A stretch of DNA of 64,000 nt from Nectonema munidae. Its lineage: Eukaryota; Nematomorpha; Nectonematoida; Nectonematidae. A program made the position numbers and the translations under genes. The notes beneath the pieces were generated by a model. The model worked only from the letters and a program-made list of their open reading frames with translations, was not told the origin of the DNA and did not search any database. Shown here piece after piece: positions 13,101 through 23,887 of the stretch (the first letter of the stretch is position 1; every line of letters starts with the position of its first letter). The stretch is taken from NCBI GenBank assembly GCA_030549495.1, contig JAUIRK010000879.1, forward strand, positions 434,001 to 498,000. Reading direction: 5' to 3'.

Positions 13101-16100
13101 ACAGACACAACATTTTCGTTAACACACATACACTGATATTTTTTATTTAAGACTTTATTATGAAAACAGCTCAACTTCAGGGATGATCATCCAACTTCAC
13201 TGTAGTAGTCTTCTTTAGCTGCCATAGTCCCTCACGTCGTACACGGTGTGACCATGTGTGATCCAGGCTAGGATTTTCGGGTTGTATGCCAATTTAAAGG
13301 TCAACCTGGATTTTACGAATCCTACGTTTTACGTCCGCCGTTCGGTCCCGTGCCGTACGTAAAACGTAGGTTCTAGTGTATCTGTCAGTGAAGGCAAACA
13401 ACAACAACAAGAATGAAGATTTTGATGATCAAATTTAAAATGATGAAAACAGAGATCCAACCTTTATTTTGCAAGATGTTGGAGAATTGTTGAACTCTAA
13501 CTATAATAATAAAAAAGAATCAATACAATAAAAAAAATCAGATCTACATTGGACCAAAATAGAACTGAAACTAACGTTTTCAAGATTTGTAACACCAAGT
13601 GCCGATGGAGCTGATGAAAAAATGGAATTTTGAAGAATAAGGTGTTTGCAAAGAGTCGAGTTGAAAATGTTCTTGATGAAAATTTACCGCTAAGAATCTG
13701 TTATTTATTCAACACAAAAAAATTTACAAGACAGAATGCTGAAGATTGCAAAGAAGATAAAGGATTGGAAATTAGACTCTTAGTTGGTGCTCTGAATCAG
13801 AAATTCAAGCAATTTCGAATATTTTCTAAAAGATTGTCAATAGATCAGCAAATAGTTAGATACTACAGAAGAAGCTCTATAAAATAATTTATATGAGGAA
13901 AACTGATAAGATTTGGGTTGACAGAGTGGAGGATGATATGTTCTGCTATTAGTGGTTTTTCTTTTGAAATGGACAGAAGAAAACAAAATAATAAGAATGA
14001 AGACAGTCTAGGTGAGAAAATCCTAGTCATCATGAAGTTTATCTTGATAACTATGTAATATGTTGATTAGAATCACAGGTACTGTGTGTTCAAATAGAAC
14101 CAAATTCCGACTGAAAGAGGATAAATCTATAAAAAAGAAAAAAAAGAAAACTGTAGCTCTTATGATTAAAATCTGAAGAAAAAGAGAAACTCTTCTTTTT
14201 GAAATAGCATGATAACAGCGTTTTCACGATTGCTTGCAAACATTAGTCTGCTATTCCTATTGCAAATGCTAAACGATGGTCAGATAGTCATGAAAAAGGA
14301 ATATACGTTCCGCGACCAATTCTAATATACCAATATAATACATTTATGGGAGAAGTGGACCACTTAGATTAGAAAAGGAATATATTCAGAATAAAAATAA
14401 ATACTTCTCAGTACGATTCTTCTCGAGGCCTTCTTTAGCAAAATTGTGTTCTTCTAAATGTAAGGAGGCTAAAAACAAAATATAAGGGAATAAAGATTAA
14501 ATCCAAATATGATCAAATTTAATATGATTCATTTTATTTAGACGGTTAATTAAAGTAGCCCTTGTTATATCAACGGAATTAATCTTATCTGGTTATCCTT
14601 CGTTTAAACAGTGTGTAGACGAAAAATCTTGTAATAAAGTTTGAAGATAAAGGAAAAGAGAACTTTAAATGATGATTTCATCACCGTCAAAATTGGTGAT
14701 AGTGAAAGGAGAACATTTTTTAGCTAAAAAGTGAAGAATAGATGAATATATAGTTAATCTTAGAAGAATTAGTTGCTTCATTTGGATCATTTAAAATTCG
14801 TCTTTTATAACGGCGTGGTCCAGCCTTTTTTAACGCGACGGTACTCAGAAAAAATTTAGGCTTCGGGCCATATTATATTTTTTAGTATTTCACTATATTA
14901 TTATAAAATTTATCAGTTATCGATAAAAATAAAGAAAAGTTACTTCTAGATATAGCTTGTCGTTAAGAAGAGTGGAAGGAGTGGATGGATGGGTCATTTA
15001 ACATGAAAATATCTTATATCTATATTATAGCCTAGCGCAGCCTTTTTCAAACTTTTTTACTGCGACCCATAGCAAGAACGACGGTTTGCATCACGACCCA
15101 TAATATTTAGGTGTAATAAGACAAACTCTGTTCACTAGGTTCATTTATTCAACATCGATTATTATTTATATGTCCTTTCTTTTTTGTCATGACCCATTTT
15201 ATTTTTGAAGGAGACGTCTGAAAAACGCTGGCCTAGCGTGTCTGTCGCAGGGAGCATTCTGATTGCTTGAAATATAATTATTGACATAAAATTGACAAAT
15301 GAGATGAGAGATCTGATGATAAGTATTTTCAATAACTAATGTAATGTTAAGTTCATGAGTGGCAAAAAACGACCATAGTGCATTGCTTTATATTACTCGA
15401 ATTTAAAAGAGGCAAAATGCACAATGCTTGAAAATAGGCTGCTGGCTGCATTTAGGAATACTGATGAGGGATCATGTTATCCATGCGCCACAATTTGGAC
15501 AAGACTGTTTCATAAGATTGAATATTAAAATTTTCAGTTATATATTTGTATACACCACTTGCATTTATCTTTTCATCTCATTTTTTGAAATTTTAATATC
15601 AAAACTTGACTCAAACGTTCAAAATATTTCGTTTTTAAATCTTCTCTTATCTTATTTATATTTTCAAGAAAATATCCTTTTGTCTGGTTTTTTCAATTAG
15701 ATTCAAAGCCATTCTTCACTTTGTATAAATTTATGATTTTGGATTCGGCATCAGAAAACTGGGTCTCAAAATAGTCAACTGAGAAACTCAGTTTTCTGAG
15801 AACAAATTTTAACAAAGATATTAAATCTTTTTCCAAACTTAGTCTAAATACGATGTCTCATTTAATCTTAGGTAAGGAATTTTGCATCTTATTTGCTTTT
15901 CTGAAGCTCTTCTAGATGACATGACCATTTTTCTACATTTTCAGATTTTAATTTTTAATGCGAATTTGAGACCGAATATTGAAACAGTGAGCTTTTGGCG
16001 TTTAGATAAAAAATTTTTGGTCCTCCTAGGAAAAAATTACCATTATTATTTCTAAAACGTTGATAACTTTTTCTTCTGAAAAAGGGAGTTGTGTAGAAAG

Positions 16101-17499
16101 TTGATGAGAATTTGAAATTTAAAACCACATTGATAAATTTTTTAAATATGATTACTTTCTTTTCAGTAAATGATGATACTCATAACATCAGGAAATTTAT
16201 ATTTACCAACCTAAATGGTTGTCTAACTTTCTAAGTGCGGCAAGATACAAGGTGGCCCTTAACTTAATATTATTGACCTGCTCTATCCAGTCAACAACAA
16301 AGCCATGTCTAACAATAGTGTGATCGGCAATATACGTTTTTCTTCATATTAAGCCGAGCCAAAAAGTTTTTTTGGTCTATCCAAAGCGAACGGAAATAAA
16401 ACTTTATTTTTAAAACGGTGTCCGACCCATTAATTAGAATTTTCAGTGCCCTAACTAACGGATCCGAATTTTGGAGATGTGTTTATCAGAAGCAACTTCT
16501 TTCATCAGTATTATGAATTTATTATATATTTGTATAGCGAAAACTGCATGAATTTAAAGCGGACATTTCTGCTATTTCCACATTCATTATTATTCTCCAA
16601 AGATAGTAAACTTTATTTTCAACGATTTGTACCCTTGTATGCAATCTATTCTTCAACATACGCTACATAATAATATTTAAGAAAGCTATCATTCTAAAAT
16701 AAAACAAACTTATAATTACTAGTATTAATTACTAGTGTTAAAAATAAAGAAACAAAAAAGTGATGGATCATATGAAGATTAAGCAAACTTAATGTATCAT
16801 GTATCTATCATATGAAGAAGGCTCACCCCTTGATATGAAGAAAGCTCACCCCTTCACATGGCGTTATATGGATCACATTAAAAATAACCACCCTTGTTCT
16901 TCATGAGCAAAATTGAGTAACTAAAACAATCATAATTGAAAAACGTATTAAAAATGGAAAGCTACTGGCATCCAAAGCGAAGCCGAATAAATAAAAATGG
17001 AAGCGTCAGAATCGTTAATTATGATTTTCAGTGGCGGAAATAACCAATTAGAAGTTTGCAGATCTCTGGTGTATACATTATAGATTTTAAAATTTTTCCT
17101 TCTAAACCAAATTGTGAGCAACTAGGACACATAAAAACGTGATTAACTTTTGGTCGTTTATAATGCAAAAAAACGAAAAAAGGCAACTGTTTTACGCTTC
17201 GTTTGTTCTCTTTGCTTCTTCTGCTTTTCAACGATTTCTACGATTTTCCCATATTCTTTCGCAGCTTTGACGCTTTTGTAAAAGGTCTTTCTGAAACACA
17301 GAATAGAATAAATTTAATTTCTAAGCACACATAGAAATGAAGATAGGGGGAATAAGATTAATTCTTACATATCTTCGTCAACAAGGGGGATGGGTTTGTT
17401 GTCAAGTAGAAATAGTTCGGAAGCTCTTTTGATGGAGCGAAACACAAGTGTGTGATGAGAGAGTTTTTGGGGTTCACTACTATGACTTTCAGCTTTCAT
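968..17499 (-). CDS. PLRG1: PLRG1 / Prp46, WD40 subunit of the Prp19 spliceosome complex (partial, multi-exon)
   Basis: PLRG1 is a nuclear WD40 scaffold of the Prp19-associated complex that remains with the catalytic spliceosome. Reading minus strand, resolved exons are 17499-17369, 17290-17196, 10178-9890, 9720-9571, 6834-6733, 4585-4493, 1288-1170 and 1107-968. The N-terminus shows the family motif [11 protein letters not shown], and the linker enters the propeller at [21 protein letters not shown] blades follow with IWD, CWD, VWD and LWD ends. All resolved junctions have GT/AG and agree in phase except 17196 to 10178, so at least one middle exon (family motif GTHPYP) is unlocated. The C-terminal blade should begin with DNGTM and continue past position 1. 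Several blades have lost their GH dipeptide, showing fast evolution. The introns carry LINE, SINE, piggyBac and hAT insertions. The family call rests on my memory of human PLRG1 and is very secure. Confidence 0.95.
1170..1288 (-). CDS. PLRG1: PLRG1 exon, WD blade 5
   Basis: 119 bp: [19 protein letters not shown] to [12 protein letters not shown] plus two bases. The donor GTTCGT is weak, but it restores the exact family length when spliced over a 62-bp intron to the next exon. Confidence 0.92.
1797..1840 (-). repeat. SINE-A fragment (3' part)
   Basis: The stretch GGGTGTTTTCATTCGAAAG and the following ACACAATT match the non-tRNA part of the SINE-A copies at 3615 and 37915, in minus orientation. 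Confidence 0.55.
1930..3570 (+). mobile_element. LINE family 1 remnant (non-LTR reverse transcriptase), copy A
   Basis: Decayed reverse transcriptase in several frames. A YTDD catalytic box is read at 2631-2642, followed by a thumb-like [13 protein letters not shown] region and a typical LINE 3' part at 2880-3420. ACA/CAC-rich codons and motifs such as LRAKAA are shared with the pieces near 11980 and 18660, so this is one family. It resembles the Jockey/CR1 group of non-LTR elements; the exact clade is uncertain. Many breaks; it lies in a PLRG1 intron, in the orientation opposite to the gene. Confidence 0.8.
3615..3775 (+). repeat. SINE-A, tRNA-derived, copy 1
   Basis: A tRNA-like head has an A-box-like TAAGGTGGTTAG at 3631 and a B box GGGTTCGATCCC at 3671-3682. 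A family-specific body follows, running through ATACAAGCGGCTCAATTGTG to CACCCTACGGTACC. It is nearly identical to the reverse complement of 37915-38060. Confidence 0.85.
4493..4585 (-). CDS. PLRG1: PLRG1 exon, WD blade 4
   Basis: 31 codons after acceptor [25 protein letters not shown] to QASDPQ. The blade histidine motif is DSH rather than the usual SGH. Donor GTAACT. This exon is too short to stand out as an open frame. Confidence 0.95.
5870..6230 (+). mobile_element. LINE family 1, 3' end fragment
   Basis: Translated pieces read [15 protein letters not shown] and a C-terminal [17 protein letters not shown] block. They match the end of the family 1 copies at 12240-12480 and 18340-18480. 5'-truncated, in a PLRG1 intron. 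Confidence 0.6.
6733..6834 (-). CDS. PLRG1: PLRG1 exon, WD blade 3
   Basis: 34 codons, phase 0. It reads [19 protein letters not shown] to RDSTAR, near-identical to the vertebrate blade; donor GTATTT. Confidence 0.96.
7003..7320. mobile_element. hAT-type MITE with poly-C tracts
   Basis: 318 bp with imperfect terminal inverted repeats (CAGAGCCCGCGCC on the left; CAGTACCCGTGC on the right, reverse complement). It is flanked by 8-bp duplications GATGTAAG (6995-7002) and AATGTAAG (7321-7328), 7 of 8 matching. Each end carries a long C run. No coding capacity. Confidence 0.75.
8134..8475. mobile_element. Probable decayed hAT MITE
   Basis: The left end AGTGGTTCCTAATCTGG and the right end (reverse complement CCAGGGTTTCTTAGCC) form a degenerate hAT-style inverted repeat. 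No convincing target duplication is seen. Confidence 0.45.
9383..9530 (-). repeat. SINE-A copy 2 (diverged)
   Basis: On the minus strand it keeps the order tRNA-like head, then body (ACACAATTGCACCATT on the plus strand), like the other SINE-A copies but strongly diverged. It lies just right of the 9571-9720 PLRG1 exon on the plus strand axis. Confidence 0.6.
9571..9720 (-). CDS. PLRG1: PLRG1 exon, WD blades 1-2
   Basis: Exactly 50 codons, phase 0 at both ends. It begins [16 protein letters not shown] and ends [16 protein letters not shown] before donor GTAAGT. Confidence 0.96.
9890..10178 (-). CDS. PLRG1: PLRG1 exon, linker and first WD blade
   Basis: Begins after TTGCTAG with one base completing a codon. 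A Ser/Asn-rich linker is followed by [14 protein letters not shown] and [15 protein letters not shown], the most conserved PLRG1 stretch. The exon ends at AAA before GTAACA, phase 0. Confidence 0.95.
10640..10860 (+). mobile_element. LINE 3' end fragment (RTE/CR1-like)
   Basis: Encodes [18 protein letters not shown] and VVETK, the Gly/Arg-rich C-terminal tail typical of endonuclease-reverse transcriptase LINEs (usual form GRPRLRW). Short and interrupted. Confidence 0.6.
11840..12665 (+). mobile_element. LINE family 1, 3' portion
   Basis: Reads [13 protein letters not shown] at about 11970, then [11 protein letters not shown] and a zinc-ribbon-like [10 protein letters not shown] at about 12350, followed by the family tail [11 protein letters not shown]. 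It is colinear with the minus-strand copy at 18330-19745. The pogo-like MITE at 12681 begins 16 bp beyond its 3' limit. Confidence 0.72.
12681..13378. mobile_element. pogo/Tigger-like MITE flanked by TA
   Basis: The ends are inverted repeats: left CAGTAGAACCTACGTTTTAC; right, reverse complement, CACTAGAACCTACGTTTTAC. The match continues to about 24 bp. TA dinucleotides at 12679-12680 and 13379-13380 suit a Tc1/mariner-superfamily target duplication. Second inner copies of the ACGTTTTACGTCC motif lie near both ends. 698 bp, no transposase. Confidence 0.85.
13400..14480 (+). mobile_element. piggyBac transposase remnant
   Basis: The longest open segment, 13630-13887, encodes the piggyBac core: [26 protein letters not shown]. 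Family members read LSIDEQMVRYYGRSSIK, and the first catalytic Asp (SID) is present. Further segments match IRFG (about 13905), a RITGT box followed by a Lys run (about 14060-14150), and a [11 protein letters not shown] block near 14330, the MGGVD motif of the family. Several stops and frame changes break it; it is a plain DNA transposon fossil. TTAA-flanked ends were not found. Confidence 0.85.
15038..15230. mobile_element. hAT (Buster-type) MITE, copy 1
   Basis: 193 bp bounded by CAGCCTTTTTCAAAC and TCTGAAAAACGCTG. Perfect 8-bp duplications GCCTAGCG lie at 15030-15037 and 15231-15238, fitting nnnTAnnn. A related left-end fragment lies near 14820. Homologous to 47195-47393. Confidence 0.9.
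17196..17290 (-). CDS. PLRG1: PLRG1 exon 2, basic helical segment
   Basis: Follows acceptor TTTCAG and completes the split Ile codon. It encodes [16 protein letters not shown] followed by a Lys/Arg-rich helix, equivalent to the KLRNEYGPV region of vertebrate PLRG1. The donor GTAAAA at 17195 is my choice; the exon end is less certain than its start. Confidence 0.78.
17369..17499 (-). CDS. PLRG1: PLRG1 exon with the start codon
   Basis: ATG at 17499-17497 lies directly after a CTAG acceptor-like site, so a noncoding 5' exon may lie further right. It encodes 43 codons with [18 protein letters not shown], matching the conserved PLRG1 N-terminus. It ends AT before donor GTAAGA (phase 2). Confidence 0.88.
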
Positions 17500-18329
17500 C
17501 TAGAAAAATCGATTGAAACATTAATTTAAAATTCATCCATGGCATTTATGGTTTCACCTCCAACCCAATTCCAAACTCTGTTTATGATTATAAAAAATTA
17601 AGAACTATATTCAAAAACCTCATAACAAACGATTTACGAGGGGTGTACAGATTTTTTCAAAAAAAAATTTTTGGTCATAAAACAGAGGAATGAACGAAGT
17701 TTGATATTTTAAGAATTAGTGGATATACTAAGCAGTATTCATGTCAACCAGGCGTTGAAACTAGGACTGCCAGAGTCAGAATGCACTGGTTGAACGAACA
17801 AACTTGTACACAGAGACAGTTATCTTAACTTCGGCATCTGTTTGGTTAGAAGAGTTTAATGAATCCACAATAGGAATAGCGTGTCTGCTTCCCCAAAACA
17901 ATGTGCGTAGACGAAAACATCAATGATTATCGAAGTTATCATTAATTTTAAAACGCGTTGAAATCGTTCCTATGCACTAACGAAAAACTAATAACGCTAA
18001 TAACGAAAAACCGCTTTAACAAAGAACGGATAAACGAGACATGGCATATCGATCAAATGAATTATGAATAGATTTTTTGACAAAATTCATTATTTATAGA
18101 ACAATGAATAGCATGAATTTCAAAATTAAATATTAAAAGTAGACCTTTAAAGGAATTTCTATTGAAAAACGACACTAATAAAAAAATAGATAGTTATTGT
18201 TTAGTATTATTGGACCTAATATTACTTTTAAAACATATTAATGTCTTGAAAATCACCATATATTATAATTAACAATAATAATTTGACAAATACTGTCTTT
18301 AATCTAGTCAAATAAAAGTTTAATTTAAG

Positions 18330-19745
18330 GGGCAAATTTTAGAAATTTGAGTCTAGCTTCGAGGTTAAGGAAGTTGCAAACTGACAGAGTGGATTTGTAT
18401 GTGTTTTTGGATTTATCTTGTGAAGATATTGGCGGAGCAATGGTGACTTGTTGGTTCTAAGTTGAGCAAGTGTCTGTCTTAAAATTGATAGTGTTTCCTC
18501 ATGTGTCGATTTTTGGTGGAGCTTATTATGTTTGAGTGTGGAGAGATAGTCGTTTACAGCTTGTGTGTGTGTATTACTTTGTTGACGCATGTTTGATTTT
18601 GATTGTCTTCTTTGTTTTGACATGTGTCATAAAAGATAAGTTGGTTGCCTTGCAATATAGTATTTTTCATGTGCCTGTGTGGTGCTGCTTTGGCTCTCAA
18701 ATTAGACGCGTGTAAATTAATGTGTTCTTTAAGAGGAAGTATGGATGTTTCTGTGTGAAGATATTGTGTGTTAGTGTCCACGGTGTTACCTGTTTCTAAA
18801 CGCAGTATTTTATTTTGAATTGTTTGTAACTTTTTCAAGTTAGTGTGAGATATAACAGATCCCCTTATTGTGGATCCATATTCTAGTATGGGTCGTGTAA
18901 TAGTTTTGTAGGTGTTGATGAGAATTTCTTTGTTTTTCCCCTATTTTGTGCCAGTTAATGCTCTAATAATGTTTACAGTTTTGTTTGCTTTTCCAAATAT
19001 TTTTGGGTTTTTGTTAGTGTTTATTAAGGTTTTGTCAATAGTAAGATTGAGTTTTGTTCTGTGTTTGCTTGGGTGAAAAGAGTTGATTGAGATTTTGCTG
19101 TGTTGATTATTAAATCATTTGTTTTAGCCCTATCTTTATCTTGTTTAAATAAGATTGAAGGTTTTCTTGAGCTAATTCGGTACTTGAGTTTGTTGATGTT
19201 ATGGTAATGTCATCAGCGTATGTGATTAGGCTTATTTGATCGTTGTCTGGTGTTGATATGTCTGATAATATAAATGTTGAAGAGGATAAGAGAAAGTGAA
19301 ACTACCTTGTGGAACGCCTGAATGTGGGTGTCTTATGTGGGATTTACTGTTTTGGTACTATGTGGACGAGTATCTTCCGCGTAAGTAGTTTGCTAAAAAC
19401 TTAATGTATTGAGCATTAATGGTAGTATTTTTAACAAGTTTATGAATGAGAAGGTTAATGTTAATTGTGTCAAATGCCGAGGTTAGATCAAGTTTTGTTG
19501 TAATTGTGCGGTGAAAAGGTTTAATCCGCTGGCAATGATGTTGTGTAGCGTTTGTAGTGCTGGGGTAGTTGAATGACATTTTTTAAAACCGTGTTGATGT
19601 TCGATTTGTGGAATGTCCTTTTGTATGTTTTTGAGCATAACTTTTTCTAATAATTTCATGATTGGAAAAAGCAGAGGAATAGGACGATATGGTGAGCTTA
19701 TGTTTTTGTCTTTGCCTGGTTTTATATATTTTATAATATTGGTAA
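18330..19745 (-). mobile_element. LINE family 1 reverse transcriptase, copy D
   Basis: Minus-strand reading from about 19740: KPGKDKNISSPYRPIPLL (RT entry), QHGFKKCHSTT, KLDLTSAFDTININLLIHKL (catalytic palm), SGVPQGS, then LQTIQNKILRLETGN and [19 protein letters not shown], ending with TLAQLRTNKSPLLRQYLHK. This is the best copy of the family in the window. It has several frame breaks, and its 5' part (endonuclease) is missing. Confidence 0.88.
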
Positions 19746-21029
19746 CTTACAGCAGTATGAAACCAAGGGAAATTTAAATAAAGGAAGATTTAAAAAAACT
19801 TATTCATTGATAAAAATGATCTAGTATTGATGTTTGAAACTAAACTCAAAATATTCGAATTCAAAGAATCAATTGGATGATTGGAGAGATGGCGTACCCA
19901 TTATTTTGCCAATCCACATAAAGTCTTTAAAGAAAATAACAGCGTGGATACAGACACGGTTGTCAACTTTAAAAATCGTCTCGATGAAATTATCAAAAAC
20001 GACGGACATAATGGCATATCTAACTAAATAAGTACTTAGTTAACTGAATAGACTTATAAAGTGTCAATGGTTGAGGAAATATCCAACTCCTACACCAAAT
20101 ACTTACAGTAATCCTTCTCAAAATAATTAAAAGATTTCTCCTTACGCTTACAAAAAAACATAGAAACGGAATCGAACACATACTCCTTCTCTTTAAAATC
20201 TCCGAATCGAAATCTGCAAAAGTGGTGTATATATATTTTATAATTTATATAATTATTTATATAATTGCTTATATATTATTTTACCACTACTCTAGTTCTA
20301 GCTAGGTATATAACATACTAACAAAATAACAATCTAACTGCGTACTAAGGTTTTTTTATTTGAAATTCTGCTTTTTAAAAATTGGTTGAAAAAATTCATT
20401 TTGATAAAAAAAAATATACGTTTAGCAAAATAGCTGAGCAAAAATTAATCCTAGGGTAAGGGCCGTATATCTATATAGGGCTTCGAAAGAATAAGGTAAA
20501 GGCATGTTATTCTACTCTTAAAATATAAGAAATATTTGTATTATACTAATGAGAAAAAGAAGTGAATAATTATATTAGAAACCACCTCAAACCATAATTA
20601 GAATATTATTGTAAATAAAATTTTCATATCGACAAAAAAATAAAAAAAACAATTAAGATTCATTTTACTCTTCAATAATTTGCAATGCAAGTTAAAATCT
20701 TTAAGTAAAATGGGACTTCTTTGATAAAAAACAAAATCTGAATTTAGTATAAAAAAAATTAGTAAAAAGAGTGGCTATAAGTAAGGCAAAGAGGAAAAAA
20801 AAATTCATAACCTCAAATTAAGAATCTTAGTTTGAAATGGTTATAAATGATTAAATCATTAGAAATTTTTTTTTTTCAAATTTTAAAAAGAAATTTATGG
20901 CCATTATGTTGACAAAGCAGAAATACACAAAAAAAACTTATTCAAAAAAATGATTTTTTACTTTATGTTAGATATATATTTTTTTTGTTCGTTCACCAAG
21001 TCAACATATGTCCGTTTAAATATATTATA

Positions 21030-21330
21030 CTAGCCGTCTGGGTGGTCGTTTCTAGCTTCGCTGGAAATATAGGATCATTGCTAGTGTGTATTTTTTATAT
21101 GATCTAATGAGTTGCTAATGGTGTTATATGGTGTGGTGGTGAGTTATTTGTTTTTAGCATAGTTGTATCTTTTTTATGTATTTTTGCTCATTACACCATA
21201 TAAAATTACACACAAAACATATATATAAATATTTTAAACCAATCAAAATGCTTCCAGCGTCACACAGACAGACAGAGGCTACCCTATTATTATATAGATA
21301 ATAAATAGGCTTACCAACTCCACCATCGTC
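21030..21330. repeat. Dispersed repeat, RTE/SINE-like ends
   Basis: The start ACTAGCCG, then GGTGGTCGTTTCTAGCTTCG, recurs in reverse orientation near 23281-23325. The far end carries ACACAGACAGACAGAGG and an AT-rich terminus, a pattern known from LINE-mobilised repeats in invertebrates. Class uncertain. Confidence 0.5.
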
Positions 21331-21389
21331 TGGTCCCAAGCCCAGAGTGAGAAAAGAGGAGGGTTTGTGTCATGAAGGGGATCCGGCAG

Positions 21390-21660
21390 TAAAACTTCTG
21401 CTCCAACAAAATCTTATCAATTATGGAACTTTATTACAAAGACAAAGATGAAAATAGAAGGAACAACCAAAAACGGAATGCCGCACCTGAGATGGAAGAA
21501 CGTGATTGACAAAGATTTGAAAAAATTTAATTTAGAGGAAAAAGATAACGCAGATAGAAGTAAATGAAAGAAATTAAAAAATGCATTGCATTATGATTCC
21601 ATATTGAATAAGGAAGGTGTACCCTTTTTACGAGGAAAAACCACCTTATTAAAATAAATG
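21390..21660 (+). mobile_element. LINE C-terminal fragment (RTE-like)
   Basis: Encodes KNGMPHLRWKNVIDKDLKKF and DRSKWKKLKNAL, matching the GRPRLRW.D.I..DL...DR..WR tail of endonuclease-reverse transcriptase LINEs. 5'-truncated. Confidence 0.72.
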
Positions 21661-22798
21661 ATGATAATGATGAAATAGACTTACCATATTTTTGCAATTA
21701 AAAACCGGGACGCTTCAAAACAAAAGCCTTTACCAGATAAAAAAATAAAAATACATAGACATTTTTATTTATACTGTGTATAAATAACATGGACTGTATA
21801 AATTTATATATTCGCCCAATCATATTTATCTGTAGACAAAACTTTTTTCAAAAAGTTTTTTGACTTTCTCGTAAAAATCGCAGCATGAAAGATTCGAATT
21901 AATTTTCCAGGTGATAAAGGCTTTCACATTCTGCTCCAGCATTTTACTTCTTTGATCAGACCAAATGTTATTCATGATGGAAAAATTCTCTCAACGAGAG
22001 CTTTTCAAAATTTGGATTTCTTATGTTTTTTTTCTTCATATTTTTTAAATATCTGGACCCATTTGATGCTTTCTGCCAGCTATCTTCCTTACAACATTCC
22101 GAAATATGCTTTTTTACAACTACTTCCTCATCAAAGAAAGAGTCGCTGTCACCCTTCTACTTCCTAAAGATTACGTTCATCTTTTTTGTAGATTCAAGCA
22201 CTTGTTCCCACGATAATTCCGCCTTAAGGTCAACCCAACAGTGAGAATGCAAATCTTCATAAGCTTCATCATAAAGACCCAGATATGATAGAAAATTATC
22301 ATAAACGTTTCTTGCTTCTTTGTAAAATCTTTCCACGTTACTTCACCTGCCTCTTCTAGATTTCTCAGGAGCATCATTGCCTGGAATTGAAAGAAATTAT
22401 TTTCTTTCTTTGCAAGTACGTTTTGCTTTAGTTCTGACAGAACGAGCACCACTTTTACAGCACTTATGCTTTTTTAGCTTTAAAATAGTCTGATTGAATT
22501 ATTTTAACTGCCCATGAACGAATTTTAAATAGAGCTCTTGAGTTGGGTCTTCAAAACTGTTTTTGATTAGAGTATGACAACCTTCATGGGAGTTGAAGTA
22601 ACTTCTTAATCCTACAAAAAAGCATTTTGAGATAAATTCTAAATAAGCACAATATTAGCAAGATTTAAATTGAAAGCTAAATTAGTAAGATAAACTGTTA
22701 GATCAAGAAAAATTAGTTATTGCTATTTTCAGAATACCTAACCTAATTCAATAAAATCAGCAAAATGTTTTTTGCAAAACAAGTTTATATACCCGAAG

Positions 22799-23059
22799 CA
22801 GTGGCGGCTCGAGTCTTCAATCCATCAAAATACTAAACCTAACTATAATTTTTCATCATGCTTTCAATGCCATTTATAATTATTAGATAACCAACCATTT
22901 AGATTGTAATATAGATATCGATACCGTTTAGTCAAAAAAATATTGTAAACTGAAAATTGTAAAATTTATGTTAAATATATTCACAGTTTATTAGTGGGAG
23001 AAGCAGAAAATGTTTGGTGGTGCTGTAGCATCACAGCACCTCTTCAGGAGGCGCTACTG
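22799..23059. mobile_element. hAT-like MITE
   Basis: Ends CAGTGGCGGCTC and (reverse complement) CAGTAGCGCCTC form inverted repeats. Flanking octamers ACCCGAAG and ACTTGTAG agree at 5 of 8 positions, so the duplication is eroded or absent. Confidence 0.6.
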
Positions 23060-23887
23060 ACTTGTAGGGCCATTTTAGCTGGTTGAAGGGTTTAATCTTG
23101 ACATTTCTATCGACCGGTGGGGACGCCTGGACAAGGTCTTGAAACCAGGACGTATAGTAAGTCTAATAATAAAACATGTGTTTACATTTACAAAGAAGAA
23201 GATATTTTATTTTAAAAAGTAATACATTTGGAGAACTAGTGTTTTTACAGAGATTTAATATTGGTAAAAAACAATAATTTTATGTTTCGAGCGAAGCGAG
23301 AAACGACCATGTTTCCGGCTAGTAAATATGTATTCTTTTTCAACATTTATTGCCAATATTTAATTTTTTTAATGTTAAGCTTAATATAGATTTGCAATTA
23401 CATTTGATTTTGCTTAGTTTTAATTTTACTCTCCTTGCTTTCTTTATTTTAATTTTTTTTTTGTAATTATGATAAAATGAAACATTGCTATGTTGAAAAA
23501 TGGAGTGATAATCTGAAATATTTAATTTGAAGCTGAAGAAAACTTCTTTATAAATGCTCACTTTAAATTTTATTTCAATTATATTCTAAAACTAATATCT
23601 ATTTAAATAGGAAAAATCTAATTCACGGCCATATTTGGCTATTGATTTTTTCCTATAATGATAATCTTGAAAAAGATAATATAGCTCTTCATCTGAATAT
23701 ATATTATAAATATTTACATATATACACATTGTTTGCTCCACTTTATTATTTTTGTGAACTCTCTTTTTTTATAATAAAATTCTCTCTTTCTATTTAATTT
23801 GAATAATTTCCATTATGTGATTTTTAGAAACCAACTATTTATATTTTTAGAGTTATTTGAATTTTTCCGTCATTTTTATAAAAGGGG

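Larger units (their letters stand above)
10179..17195. other. Large PLRG1 intronic interval with unlocated middle exon(s)
   Basis: Splice phases at 17196 and 10178 cannot be joined directly, so at least one exon of length 1 modulo 3 should lie here. I could not recognise it. Apart from the LINE, MITE and piggyBac pieces listed, the rest is AT-rich and featureless to me. Confidence 0.6.
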
